64,000 nucleotides of DNA, from positions 22,557,928 to 22,621,927 of the forward strand of contig NC_080711.1 in assembly GCF_019097595.1 (NCBI RefSeq), read 5' to 3'. The DNA is from Hemibagrus wyckioides (taxonomy: Eukaryota; Chordata; Actinopteri; Siluriformes; Bagridae). Made by a program: the position numbers and the translations under genes. Under the pieces are notes generated by a model that worked only from the letters and a program-made list of their open reading frames with translations, made no database searches and was not told the origin of the DNA. This document shows, piece by piece, positions 36,869-48,431 of this stretch (its first letter is position 1; each line of letters opens with the position of its first letter).

Positions 36869-37578
36869 TTAGTGCTTTGTCACACTACATCATCGTTGAT
36901 TTTTTTCCCTATAACAGCATGTCCCCAAGTGTTTTTTTCTTACGTAATCAAGACAGCAAGACCAGCTGTGAGATTTAAACTGTATCACTGGCCAGTGTGG
37001 AGGAAAGTAATTACTTTTTTGATGGGGATAAATCGTGTAAAGAATAAGGCTTTCCTCTGAGGCACGTCTCAATCGAAATCCATTTCAGGTAAAAAAAAAA
37101 AAAAGTGTGCATCCTTTCCAAAATCCCTGAGAAAGGTAAACAACGCTGGTTCACTCTCATCGAGGTGACCATTTTTTCTTCTCTAATCCACTAACGAATT
37201 CCTATCCTGGCACAGTGAGGTCGATTAGAACGGATTATCCAGGCAAAATTCATCCGCGTTAATGTTTGAAGGAGGAAAGGCCGGGTGCTCACTCTTCCCC
37301 GCCACCTACTAACTCTGTAAATATTTCCATTTGTCTATCAAAACTGGCACGAGGCCTTCTAAGCTACTCCTCCACTCTGTTCCAGTACTGATTTTCAATA
37401 TCAGCATTTTGCACAGTGCACTCGGCTGAGAGTTGGCGGAGTGCATGTTGAGAGATTTAAACACAGTGCAACGGGGTTGATTTGCAGGTGACAGGTGTGT
37501 TTGTGCTCCTATTTTAGAGGTGAGTGTTAAACATATCAGCCATTTCATTTCAGTGATCAAAATGTGCTAGAAACTTCT

Positions 37579-37617
<39 letters not shown>

Positions 37618-38149
37618 TTCAAACTTTTCCCTCAAGCAAATGAGATGAACCAGGCTCTGGGTTGTGTGGCTTCCCATTAAACTGTGCACACACTTTAAAG
37701 ACACCCTGAGATGGGAATTTGAATATGTTTTTCTTCTGCAACTTGATGCATTTCCAGAACAACATCTTTGTGTAGGCAGGCTTTCGGTTTTATCTGTTGG
37801 ACGCTCTACAATCACTGCAATCGCTGCTTCTCTCTTCTTTGACCAAGAGAAATGGTTTTTCTGTCCAACTAGAGACATCATCCTGACAAACAAATGTCAG
37901 TTAGTCCTTAATTGTTTATTTTTGCCAACAGGCAGCACAGAATTTTGTATATATTTTATCTATTGACAAAAAATTGTGAATAGTCGTTCTTGTGACCTGG
38001 TGTATTTGTTGAAGTTCTACTCTAAAGGCAGAGTAGGAGATCCTAAAACATACGCGAATGTATAAGGAACCATTGGTCTAAGAGCCTGAGAGCATGTTGA
38101 CACAATAATGTTCCACCTAGCATGTTTAAACACTTTTTGGTTTGTTTCT
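36869..38149. other. Non-coding interval
   Basis: Contains a (GA)n microsatellite (37582-37613). No gene is visible. Confidence 0.5.
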
Positions 38150-38575
38150 CAATCTAAGGCTTTCTCTTTACACTTTACAAGTAGAACCTCATGAAAGATA
38201 CCTTGAAAGATTGAAAGTAGGTGCCTTTAAAGGTTCTATGTGGAGCCTTAAAACATCAAGCCTTCCCTTAATACTTTTTATGTAGAACTTCTTTGGATAG
38301 GTAAAAACTAAATGACCCTACAGCAGAGAGTTTACACTGTCTGATTACCAGGTAACACCTCTTTGGAAAAAGATCTTTATATAAATATAATATAAAAATA
38401 AATATAATATAAAATGTTCCATATAGAACCCCACTTTAAAGGCTTTCCGACTAGAACCTCTTTGGAAAGGTAAAACTTTGCTGCATTTAAAAAAAAAAAT
38501 CCATGTATTGTCTTACAACACAACAATTTACTCTTTCAGAAAAAGGTTCCAAGTAAAACCTCTTTTGGAAAGATG
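38150..38575 (+). repeat. Diverged AGAACCTCTTTGGAAAGG repeat cluster
   Basis: Variants of AGAACCTCTTTGGAAAGGTA recur near 38184, 38286, 38360, 38454 and 38555, with paired words AAAGGTTCTATGTGGAGCC and GTTCCATATAGAACC. A further copy lies near 39345-39395. This vocabulary is typical of a small fish MITE with short inverted arms. Confidence 0.55.
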
Positions 38576-39639
38576 GAAATGCTGCCCAGCCTAAGAGCCC
38601 CTGAGCAACCACTTTTCTAAGGATGTACAATTGTGTGAATGGGTTCTCCACCTTAATCACCACTCCCGCCAATCATAATCAATCTCCACCAGTACCATAC
38701 TCCAACGCTTTCTCCCTGCCTCCACTTCCCCTTTCCCCCATCAGTCTGGACACTGGTCCATTAAAAATGTTGTGGCTTGTGGTCTGGTTCTTGTGGTTTA
38801 AAAGGTTAGAAGACTACAGTATAATAGGGAGCAGGGAGGGTGGAACAGGAGGGGTGCAAGCTCAGAGCCTCAGGGTGCCTGTGGAACACAAGCCCCCTGA
38901 GGGTGATCCAGTCTTTCTGCTGAGCTAATTAAGGAGCACTGTTCAGGGTGATTACTTTCCATTGTGTAATTACGGAGCAAGCTGTTGAGCGGCTGTTTGC
39001 GGGAACCCATGGCTCTCCCGGAAGAGTGCAGTGAATTCAAAAAGATGACCTTCAGTTCTCCTGGAAAAGAAATGAAATGACCACTCATACATATCCATAT
39101 CCAGTATATAAACATGCAAATATAAACATACAAATACAGCAAGAAAGACCACAAACTTATCTAGAAGCTGGTCTCTTGTGGGTGTGTACTGTCCGGTGTT
39201 TTATTTTTAGTTCTGCTGCGAAAAGAGGACTAAATATAAAACCTGCTGCCCACTATATTATTTATACACATAAGTTTATTTAAAATGTATTAATTTTTAG
39301 CTGATTGGAAGTTACATACATTTAAGAGAAAAGAACGTGTCCTTAAAGGTTTCAATCCCTTTCTAATTTTAAAGTAGAATCTCTTTTGAAAAGGAAAACT
39401 CATGCCTGTAGAAACTACTAATAGTTACTCTAGGACTAAAGTCACATCAGACTACACATGCTAAAGGATTGGTGCAAGGAATAATCCGACTTCACCACAT
39501 AATATCTAATTTGCACAGGTTGAAAAAGATCGCAATTAAAAACGTTAGCGGTTTGTCAGATTCCACTATTCCTGAAATGGTGGCTCCATGACACCTACAT
39601 AGACAGACAATTGTAATCTGTCACTTTCACAGAATCCAT
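38576..39639. other. Non-coding interval
   Basis: Unique sequence apart from one further AGAATCTCTTTTGAAAAGG-type repeat copy. No exon is supported. Confidence 0.5.
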
Positions 39640-39905
39640 ACAGTGGAGGAATATGGTAGCTCAGGCTTTAATATCAGTGTCCATAAGGTTATGAGCTCAA
39701 ATCCCAGGATTACCAGAAAACCGATATTAAGCCTGCTCAGCTCTGTGGTGGGATTTCTTTCCGCCCCGATTGGATTATAAATCACACCATCCAGTGTCAC
39801 CCTGAAAAAGATGGGTTCCCTTTTTCGAGTCTCTCTAAATTCCTTCCTAGGGGAGATTTCTTCACCACTTTTTTTGCTTGTTAAGAATCTAAATATCTAA
39901 TTATA
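39640..39905 (+). repeat. tRNA-derived SINE with LINE-like tail
   Basis: The 5' part (GGTAGCTCAGGCTTTAA, then GGTTATGAGCTCAAATCCCA) has the layout of RNA polymerase III A and B boxes. The 3' part (CACCCTGAAAAAGATGGGTT, TTCCTTCCTAGGGGAGATTT) is a decayed version of the LINE-like tail at 22595-22875. Confidence 0.6.
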
Positions 39906-39961
39906 TAAAGCTCTTGAATAACCACAAAGCCAGACTAAAAGTTCTTATGGGAAACAACATA

Positions 39962-41209
39962 CACTATATTGCCAAAAGTATTCGCTCACCTGCCTTGACT
40001 CGCATATGAACTTAAGTGACATCCCATTCCTAATCCATAGGGTTCAATATGACGTCGGTCCACCCTTTGCAGCTATAACAGCTTCAACTCTTCTGGGAAG
40101 GCTGTCCACAAGGTTTAGGAGTGTGTTTATGGGAATTTTTGACCATTCTTCCAGAAGCGCATTTGTGAGGTCACACACTGATGTTGGACGAGAAGGTCTG
40201 GCTCTCAGTCTCCGCTCTAATTCATCCCAAAGGTGTTCTATCGGGTTGAGGTCAGGACTCTGTGCAGGCCAGTCAAGTTCCTCCACACCAGACTCTGTCA
40301 TCCATGTCTTTATGGACCTTGCTTTGTGCACTGGTGCACAGTCATGTTGGAAGAGGAAGGGGCCAGCTCCAAACTGTTCCCACAAAGTTGGGAGCATGGA
40401 ATTGTCCAAAATGTCTTGGTATGCTGAAGCATTCAGAGTTCCTTTCACTGGAACTAAGGGGCCAAGCCCAGCTCCTGAAAAACAACCCCACACCATAATC
40501 CCCCCTCCACCAAACTTTACACTTGGCACAATGCAGTCAGACAAGTACCGTTCTCCTGGCAACCGCCAAACCCAGACTCGTCCATCAGATTGCCAGATGG
40601 AGAAGCGCGATTCGTCACTCCAGAGAACGCGTCTCCACTGCTCTAGAGTCCAGTGGCGGCGTGCTTTACACCACTGCATCCGACGCTTTGCATTGCACTT
40701 GGTGATGTATGGCTTGGATGCAGCTGCTCGGCCATGGAAACCCATTCCATGAAGCTCACTGCGCACTGTTCTTGAGCTAATCTGAAGGCCACATGAAGTT
40801 TGGAGGTCTGTAGCGATCGACTCTGCAGAAAGTTGGCGACCTCTTCGCACTATGCGCCTCAGCATCCGCTGACCCCGCTCCATCAGTTTACGTGGCCTAC
40901 CACTTGGTGGCTGAGTTGCTGTCGTTCCCAAACACTTCCACATTCTTATAATACAGCTGACAGTTGACTGTGGAATATTTAGGAGCGAGGAAATTTCACG
41001 ACTGGATTTGTTGCACAGGTGGCATCCTATCACAGTTCCACGCTGGAATTCACTGAGCTCCTGAGAGCGACCCATTCTTTCACAAATGTTTGTAAAAACA
41101 GTCTGCATGCCTAGGTGCTTGATTTTATACACCTGTGGCCATGGAAGTGATTGGAACACCTGATTCTGATTATTTGGATGGGTGAGCGAATACTTTTGGC
41201 AATATAGTG
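39962..41209 (-). mobile_element. Tc1 element, family A, copy 3 (1248 bp), intact
   Basis: A complete element with terminal inverted repeats CACTATATTGCC...GGCAATATAGTG and TA duplications at 39960-39961 and 41210-41211. Unlike copies 1 and 2 it sits in unique sequence. Its transposase frame is open and keeps all catalytic residues, making it the best candidate for an autonomous element in the window. Confidence 0.97.
40044..41108 (-). CDS. Tc1 transposase, intact frame (354 aa)
   Basis: Cut-and-paste transposase of the Tc1/mariner superfamily, DD34E. It starts at the first ATG (41108); a second ATG at 41075 (MGRSQEL) would give 343 aa, the more usual length for fish Tc1 proteins. Features are a helix-turn-helix (35-58), GRPRKL (70-75), D165 in WSDESRF, the glycine box GGGGIMVWG (200-208), D256 in FQHDCAP, E291 in PIEHLWDEL, and the C-terminal KGGPTSY. 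Residues M56, P68, M76 and S117 differ from both other copies (T, R, T and R) and so are probably private mutations. P68 and S117 lie in or near DNA-binding parts and might reduce activity. The surrounding DNA offers no host promoter, so expression is unknown. Confidence 0.92.
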   Translation of the reverse strand: MQTVFTNICERMGRSQELSEFQRGTVIGCHLCNKSSREISSLLNIPQSTVSCIIRMWKCLGTTATQPPSGRPRKLMERGQRMLRRIVRRGRQLSAESIATDLQTSCGLQISSRTVRSELHGMGFHGRAAASKPYITKCNAKRRMQWCKARRHWTLEQWRRVLWSDESRFSIWQSDGRVWVWRLPGERYLSDCIVPSVKFGGGGIMVWGCFSGAGLGPLVPVKGTLNASAYQDILDNSMLPTLWEQFGAGPFLFQHDCAPVHKARSIKTWMTESGVEELDWPAQSPDLNPIEHLWDELERRLRARPSRPTSVCDLTNALLEEWSKIPINTLLNLVDSLPRRVEAVIAAKGGPTSY

Positions 41210-41211
41210 TA

Positions 41212-44200
41212 TATTCAGCCTCTACAAATAAAGACTACGCCCTTGGGTAGGTTTTTTAGGAATTTTTGGGGAGGTTTGAGGTCACTATTGGCTTGAGTTA
41301 AGTCATTCAGTCAAGTTACTCAACATGACTTCCTGTTTCAGAAGGAAATCTGTTAACACATGGAATCAAAACTCAACTGATTGTTTGACCTAAGCATGTT
41401 CTAGGCCACAATTCTGACTCCTGACTTGGACTTTAACATCCACCATCCCCTGATTCGTAAGAAACAGCTTTCTGAAGCACGTTTGAATCAGTGAAGATTA
41501 TTCAGTGATGCCGCTGGTGCTGTAAACCTCTCTGTGCAAGAGAAGAAAGGAGAACATTTGCTGTCTCCCCCACAGGGACGCGCAAGAAGGAAAATGCCAT
41601 CAATAATCCAGACTGGATTTACCTATTCATATAGAGAAATGACCTAATAAGGGCAATAAAAAGGAAATCTGTGTCACCTTTATACACCTTTTCACACCAG
41701 CATGGCCTAGTTTATCTGTAACAATGCCGCTCAGTATTTATATACTTTCCAAACCATGCAAAACTAATGTTGTGTTTTCATCTGTGTTTGTCACGCGCTG
41801 CTGCCACTATTACATCGGCGCACAGGAAGGGAGCAGGAAAACCTGATGAACAATGACAGCAGCCATTGTTTTGCTGCAAAACCCATTTCTGCCAATGAAT
41901 ATCACTAGAACATGTCAATTGAACTGTGTTCTACCATCAAACTGCACTGCCCTGAACAGAATAATTTCAGATAAATCACCCCACTACAGTCTCCTCTACA
42001 TCCATTTGCATGTTCCTTCTGCATGAAGCTACAGTACATGTCCTGGAAAAATAAAAAAAAGTTTAACTTTTAGTTAAAATGTTAAAGAGCTGGAAAGGCA
42101 GAATGTCACTCTCTGTGATCCCTTCAGGGGCATTTGGATAATGATGATGTTTACAAGAAAATGAAGCAGAGTTTGGAGCCAATTAGCACTTCAAATCTGT
42201 GTAGCTTCATTTGCAGCTGCGGAAATAAACATAAAAAAAAAAAACCTGACAAACAAGTGTGGCATCATTCAAAAAAGGTGAGACAGGCCAGAGTGAGAAA
42301 AAGAGTGAGTCTCACCGCACCGGTATTACAGTAGCTGCGATGTTTTATTGTTTAAACCCAGCAAGCGCACACGCAACTCGTCATATGAGCACACGCTGAG
42401 CTTATGATATGATGACGGCCCGTGGAAATGCAGTGCCATCATCCAGTGGGGAGCAGCAAAGACAATTTCTTTGATTGCCACAAAACTCGAGTTGCATCGT
42501 GAGAGAACGTAATGCAGCGGCATCTCTGCACAGCTGGTGGCCATTCCAGGCAAATCACAAATCCCACCACGAAAACGCAATGACGGGAAGACGCGACGTG
42601 CATCGTCAATGTTTGCCGCAGAAGGAACGCATTTGATCCGATGTTTAGTGGTAAAAAAAAAAAAAAAAAGGGAAACTAAATCACGAAAATAAATCAGCTG
42701 ATTTATGGAGCAGCTTTGTTCTATTTTTTAATTCTCCACACGACATCTTTAAATAAACGACTCAAGAAAGTCAAAATCAATTCAACTCTGTACATGCTGC
42801 ACACATCTGCTGAGAATCCTCATAAATCTCAGACAACAAATATAAATTGCGGATGTTTTATTCAAGAATCACTGAAGTACTGTATTTTACAGGAATCCAT
42901 ATTTTCTGCCACATTCGTGGCCCTGAGCCTGAACAGGAAAATGATGTTGGATAATCTGCATTACCCTTTCAGCCTTACATTTAGATTTAACACATGAGCG
43001 CAGACTTTAAGGCTGACCTCAAGACAAACTCAGATCACATACTTCGATAATTAATGAGCTTAAAAAAAACCTCAATATTAAGCAGGAAATACAGTCTTGT
43101 CTTCTCTGTGCACACCCCAGCACTTTGACAACACAGTAATAAAACTGAACAAGAAAATAAAAGTGACAGCGGAGCAATGGGACGGGGAGCGATGACTGAT
43201 AGAGCGATTAAATAAAACATACACAAGTTAAACAAAGCAGTCTCAAATCAAATAAGAAGATATAATTCAAGAGCAAATCAAACACTTAGTAAATTGCATA
43301 ACGCAGCCCGGTAAGATTAAATGGAACGTAAATCAATTAAAAAAACTTGACACTTAATAAAATAAACACTAAATAAAACTGTTTAGATTATATATCAGGA
43401 TGAAAAATGCTAAATATCTGAGAACATAATAAACAAGATCTGCTGGATAAAAATAGCTAAAAAAAAATAAATAACACACATATACAGTACAAATCTGTCT
43501 CATGCATTAATTGTATTGTATGTATTAATTGTATTGCATGTATTTAACTTCATTAGATCTTATACTGTATAATATGTTGCTATTTATATCAGGTTTCTAT
43601 TAACAAACAGTCAAAATTCAGTTCATTGGTACATTCAGTTTATTAGATGTTTTATTTTTCTTTTTTAAAATCTAGGATCAGGTAGCATTGCTATATCGCT
43701 ATATAACAGCACCAGGGCTTCTGGATCGATCTGAAGCTCAGGTTAATGTCTGTGTGGGTTTCCTCATGGTTTTCCAGGTTTATTCCCAACACCAAAAACT
43801 TGCCTTTAGTCGTGATCGACTCAGTTGCCATTCCCTGGGTTTGACTGTCATACACAGTGTATAACTTTTCCACTATAGATTTTGCCTTATATAACTCAGA
43901 AATTAAAGGGGAAAAAAAGCTGGACCCAGTCTTCAAATCACCAGAACTGAAATATAAACCCTGAGCTCTCAGGCTGATCCAACGTGTTTTATGCACGGAC
44001 CGGACTGCCCCTTGAGTGGACTGGCTTTGATCCGAAGCTTGCGTCTGGTTTCTCTAAAAAGGTCATTCAATAAACAGCTTGTTTACATGGCTGTCTGGCT
44101 CAACATCTCTCACTTCTTTCAAAGCACAAAGCAAACCAAGTCGTCTTAAAATCAGACTTTTTTTAATAAACTGGATTCATTTCTTTGACAGCATTAGCAA

Positions 44201-44378
44201 GAACTTCCTTTCCCCCCTCATTTATAATGAAATCGATTCTGTTTTTTTTATATTTCCAATGAGATTCCATCATTCTTTAGTAATAGAAGATATTAAATGT
44301 GTGTCTTATCGACTGAACAGAGTACACTGAACACACAGCACAGAGGAACATATTAAAAGAATCGATATGAGGTGCTTA
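41212..44378. other. Non-coding interval
   Basis: AT-rich unique DNA with a poly-A run (about 42652-42670). No exon, RNA gene or strong repeat was recognised. Confidence 0.5.
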
Positions 44379-44459
44379 GGAGACCGCAATCAACTTGGTG
44401 TGTTGCCAAATCTATAAAGCAAAAGATGCATGAACATTATATTTACATATATATGCAGT

Positions 44460-44489
<30 letters not shown>
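44379..44489 (+). repeat. Duplicated segment (copy I), left part
   Basis: GTGTGTTGCCAAATCTATAA and ATGCATGAACATTATATTTA correspond to GTGTGTTGCCAAATCTATTA and ATGCATGGACAGGATATTTA at about 52940-52990, so the two regions are diverged duplicates. It ends in a TA tract. Confidence 0.72.
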
Positions 44490-44490
<1 letters not shown>

Positions 44491-44996
44491 GAGACCACTG
44501 CAAAGTAATCAGTTTCTTATGTTTTTTTCTTACAGGGTCATGTATTGGTGAGATGAACAGTTTTGTTTCATTTTTTGTGACCTGCTGACAATATTTCTCC
44601 TAAATTCAAAATATAATTATTGTTATTTAGAGTGTATATTTAAAGGAAATTACAACACATCAAAATAAGCCAAGATCATGCAGTATTTGCAGAGCTTTAA
44701 TAACTCAAATAAAACAAAATGCAAATAATTTGTAAACAAATTGTGTTAATGCTTTGGCTAAATAACATTAAGAAATCAGTATTTGGTGGAATAACCCCGA
44801 TCTGCATGTGTGTGGGCTCCATGATCTCCACCAGTTTCTCACATTGCTGTTGGGGAACTTTATACCACTCTTTTTGCAAAAAAGCAAACAGCTCAGCTTT
44901 GCTTGATGGTTTGTGACCATCCATCTTCCTCTTGATGACATTCCAGAGGTTTTCAATAGGGTTCAAATCTGGAGATTGGGCAGTGGTCTCTTATTT
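44490..44996 (-). mobile_element. Internally deleted Tc1 derivative (family E), about 500 bp
   Basis: Terminal repeats TACAGAGACCACTGC on the left and GCAGTGGTCTCTTA on the right are inverted complements, next to TA-rich flanks. Between them lie only the 3' part and C-terminal coding end of a Tc1 transposase on the minus strand. The rest of the gene is deleted, with the junction near 44977 (GGAGATTGGG joined to CAGTGG). Confidence 0.8.
44820..44975 (-). pseudogene. Tc1 transposase C-terminal fragment (family E)
   Basis: The minus strand encodes NPIENLWNVIKRKMDGHK, then FLQKEWYKVPQQQCEKLVE. This is the catalytic-Glu region and C-terminal helices of a Tc1 transposase. It runs out of similarity after KLVE (about 44823). 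The N-terminal domains and both catalytic aspartates are absent. Confidence 0.8.
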
Positions 44997-45004
44997 TTAT
45001 ATTT

Positions 45005-45017
<13 letters not shown>

Positions 45018-45080
<63 letters not shown>
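45018..45080 (+). repeat. (TA)n microsatellite
   Basis: A pure TA tract of about 62 bp, preceded by a CT tract, between the two MITEs. Confidence 0.95.
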
Positions 45081-45082
<2 letters not shown>

Positions 45083-46226
45083 TCAGTGGCGGGCTGTGCA
45101 TTTCACACCTAGGCCTTCACTGGTGTCCTTCCTGAATTAATCCACCTCTATACCATCATTATGACGCCACCATGGGCATCACTAGGCCATTTCTACTCAG
45201 CCCTCCTAAAATTCTGCGATTCTCGATATCCTGTACACAAATTGGTGATCACCTCAGTCCCCTTTAAATTTCATATGAAAACGGCTCTTCCCTTCATTCA
45301 GTGCATTCTTCAATCTGCAGGCATCGCAGAACGAGGATCAGTGGACAAGTGTGTGTGTGAGTGTGTGTGTGTGTGTGATCAGGAAGACTTGTATTTGGCT
45401 TGTTCAGTACTCAAATGTTATACACATCTATGCAATACAGTGGAATGCTGCAATAAGTTTACCATCCTACCCTGTTAGTCAAACCTTTATTTTATTTCAT
45501 TTATTTATTTTTTTTACTATTATACCCTCATTGGGGGCTGAGCCCCCCTTAAATGAAAATTCTAGAATCGCACCTGGACGCCACGGCAGTAGATACTAAC
45601 CAATCGTTAAATAACGAAGTAAAAAAGAAATTAGTCTACAGTATTTCACACCTCACAAGGAACAGTCAATTTTATTATGGTTACTTTTCTCAAAAAAGAC
45701 ATTCTTGATGCCGTATTCAGCAAACTGCAATCTCCGGAGGACACAGCATTCAAAACGAGACACAGAGAATATAGAAACAATGTATATGGGCGGGTCGCTG
45801 CTTCTGACTTCTCCAATTATCCAATCAAAGGACGGGAAATTGCTGACGTAATCGTATGTCTGCTAGATGGCCCAAGTGACGCCAACTCGAAATCTGATTG
45901 GTTAAGGTAACAATTTCATTGCAACTCATTTTAAGCTACGGGCGCCTGCACTATTAACTCTGCAGGCCTAACGGCCAGGCAACACATGATGTCAGCCACT
46001 AGCTGAAATATGATTGGATAAATACTCTTAACATAAATATACACTACTGGAAGCAGCGCAACTGAGAGAAAAGCTATGAAATGTAGTGAATAGACTATTG
46101 GGAATAATTTAATACACATTCATGGAAAAATATATTAATTATATTAAAATGCAAGTCAGTGATTCAGATCACTGCTGTTTAGGCCAGCTTCTCAGGGCCT
46201 TGCTGACCCTGACAGTCCACCACTGA
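45083..46226. mobile_element. hAT-like non-autonomous element, about 1.14 kb
   Basis: The left end is CAGTGGCGGGCTGT and the right end ACAGTCCACCACTG, an inverted pair starting with CAG as hAT elements often do. A clean 8-bp target duplication is not evident: AGAT occurs on both sides in TA-rich flanks. It interrupts duplicated copy I. The open frame at 45677-45910 (77 aa, FLKKDILDAVFSKL) has no recognised family and is probably not a gene. Confidence 0.6.
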
Positions 46227-46239
46227 GATATATATACAG

Positions 46240-46640
46240 TATGTATGGTTTAAAAGTAAAGCTGTAACTCATAAGGAATAAAACAATCACTGATGTCTGT
46301 TTCATATCATGAAACTTAGATATCCTTATTTAAAATAAATGGTCCTGAGTCTGTGGTATTAACAGTAATGACAATTTCCTTCATAATGATAAGGCAAAGG
46401 TATATAAAATTGTTTATATTGTTTGTATAAGTTATGCTATAAGGTGAGTGCAGTGTGTGCTTCATTCCTGTAAGTAACTACATCAACAAATCTTGGCTGT
46501 TTTTGCACCTTAACAGTCTCTTCATTGTTTCTGTTACACACACACACTCATGGAGTTTAGTAACTCATGTTTTTTATCTTACCCAAAATTCTTAAACATG
46601 CATCTTTATCAGAATAATTATGTTTGCATTTTACCTTGAT
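46240..46640 (+). repeat. Duplicated segment (copy I), right part
   Basis: Words such as ACTCATAAGGAATAAAACAA, TGTTTCATATCATGAAAC, AATTTCCTTCATAATGA and AAGGTGAGTGCAGTGTGTGC match 53040-53320 in order. 46568-46635 (TTTATCTTACCCAAAATTCT) matches 55278-55345. It is a diverged duplicate of the DNA flanking the natterin-like pseudogene, without that gene's exons. Confidence 0.78.
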
Positions 46641-46736
46641 AAAACAAATGTTGTTCGAGTAATCAAAAAGTATGAAGAATAATAGAAGGTATTAAATTGT
46701 ATAGAAATTACATATATGGTTAAGATATACATATAA

Positions 46737-46738
<2 letters not shown>

Positions 46739-46791
<53 letters not shown>
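46739..46791 (+). repeat. (TA)n microsatellite
   Basis: A pure TA tract abutting a Tc1 fragment. Confidence 0.95.
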
Positions 46792-46792
<1 letters not shown>

Positions 46793-46795
<3 letters not shown>

Positions 46796-46846
46796 CCTGC
46801 ACATAGTCCTGACCTCAACCTGATAGAACATCTTTGGGATGAACTC
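46793..46846 (+). pseudogene. Short Tc1 transposase fragment
   Basis: Encodes [18 protein letters not shown], the conserved motif around the catalytic Glu of Tc1 transposases, then loses similarity. It lies right after a TA tract, suggesting an abortive or excised Tc1 copy. Confidence 0.72.
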
Positions 46847-46984
46847 AGAGAGTGTGAAGATGGTGCTTTGTTTGGAATGCCGTCTTACGCTCCTGTTGGT
46901 TTGGTCTCTCTAAAGTACTGTTATTATGGCTCAGATACACTTATTTATGATCAACAATCTCAGATAGTTTGGAAACTTATTCTT

Positions 46985-47785
46985 TAATCTGGACAATGTT
47001 GTTTTGGATGCTGCCTTGGATGTTCCTCATGTGTATCTCCCACTGTTCCTGTCAGATGTCCCTCATTACCTGCGTCACCAGCCTCTTGTTGTTTCATGGA
47101 GGAAACGCAGCAGATGTTGGTGAGCGGAGTGCTTGCAGTTAGACTGAGAGCTATATGGGGGTATTGCGGTGGTCAGAGCGTGTGGCACATCCAGGAGGTT
47201 CCTATCATCTTTGGGTTACTGTGTTACTATTTACTACTATATAATCCATAAATACTATGGATTTTAATATCCATATTTGCTGCCCTATTAAGACAGGGAT
47301 TCTCAGGAATTTCTGCAACCTTATTGACTCACTAAATTTTATATAATGGGTGCAAGGACCCACACATATCCATGGACACATTGGTCCTAGATTTCACACA
47401 GAGCCTTTCTATATCTGACACTGAGATAGGTGACAATAGCTTCTCTGATCACAAATCTGTTTTATTTACTCCTAACATTCCTGGTTGACCAGCTGTCACA
47501 GCTTTGCAAACTTGATGGACTCGACATTTTACAGCAAGTGCAGTGGATGAGTTTGCTTCAGCTTATATGTCATCTCAGTCTTTGAGTTTAATGGATTCAT
47601 CTCCTGGGACTCAAAATGCTGATGAGTACCTCAGTCGTTTTAATGATACCTGTCTGAATATTTTAAATTCTATTGCCCCACTTAAGGCCAAACACCCTAA
47701 GAAAAAAATTGGAACCATGGCTAAATGACTCAATTCATTTGCTTAGACAAACTTATAAGGGATATGAACACAAATGGCCTGTGCC
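46985..47785 (+). mobile_element. L2/CR1-type LINE relic, ORF2 5' half
   Basis: Interrupted frames on the plus strand give LIDSLNF, GPTHIHGH, then SISDTEIGDNSFSDHKSVLF (the C-terminal SDH motif of an apurinic-like endonuclease). After that come SIAPLKAKHPKKK and LRQTYKGYEH, the linker before reverse transcriptase. Stops and indels are frequent. It ends where the reversed Tc1 fragment begins near 47790. Confidence 0.72.
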
Positions 47786-47794
47786 TGGTGGTGT

Positions 47795-48129
47795 GGTCAG
47801 GTACCCTTGAAGGTTTCGAATGGTCTGACGTGACACTTGGGTGCCTCTCACCTCCCTTAAATGTGCCTGGAGTTGAGTGGCATTCATCATCTGGTTCCGC
47901 AGGGCACTGTTCACAATGAAGTGGTCATCAACGTGGGATGTGGCCAAAGGACGTCCACTTCTATGCCTTTCTGTGACTCTTCCAGTCTCTCTGTATCTCT
48001 GTCGCAACCTGCTGATGACACTCTGTGACACTCTAAGCTCAGTGGCCACTTCCCCTAAGAACATCCTTTTTGAAGCCTCGCAATGGCGAGGTTCTGTTGA
48101 TCAGTTGTTAGGTGTGGTCTTGGTCTCAT
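47795..48129 (-). pseudogene. Family C Tc1 transposase, N-terminal part
   Basis: From ATG 48129 the frame reads the N-terminal helix-turn-helix (LAIARLQKGCS, then VATELRVSQSVISRLRQRY) with a one-base frameshift near 48060. It goes on through RSGRPLATSHVDD (the GRP motif) and a second helix-turn-helix (TQLQAHLREVRGTQVSRQTI). The whole catalytic domain is missing. Confidence 0.82.
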
Positions 48130-48423
48130 GATGTCAAAATGTGAACAGCATGATGAAGAGGACTGTTTAAATACCAATTCTAATTGAACCAGAAAATTTA
48201 TTGGTCGATTCATGGATCAAACACCAGTTGTGAATTTTACCGTTAAGCACCTTGTTAGAGAACAGCAAGTTCTGCAAAAAGTACTGAAACAAAACAGTTG
48301 GACATGTGCATTCAAAAGTGTAGAGAAGGTCAAATTAAGTTCACCTGTAAAAGTTATAGTGCATTTTAGGTGCATCCTGAAATTTCACCCGAAAGCCGAA
48401 TATTCTTAACTTTTTGTGAGTAG
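47795..48423 (-). mobile_element. Tc1 element, family C, 5' half only
   Basis: The outer end CTACTCACAAAAAGTTAAGA (minus strand, from 48423, followed by TA) and the 5' leader match the copy at 58517-59620. The copy is cut off after about 110 transposase codons near 47795, where the LINE relic begins. On the other side it abuts another Tc1 (48432) with only a TA-rich spacer. Confidence 0.83.
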
Positions 48424-48431
48424 TATATATA

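Noticed and set aside
45677..45910. 77-codon frame inside the hAT-like element as a transposase
   Set aside because: No RNase-H-fold or dimerisation-domain motif; too short and unlike hAT transposases.
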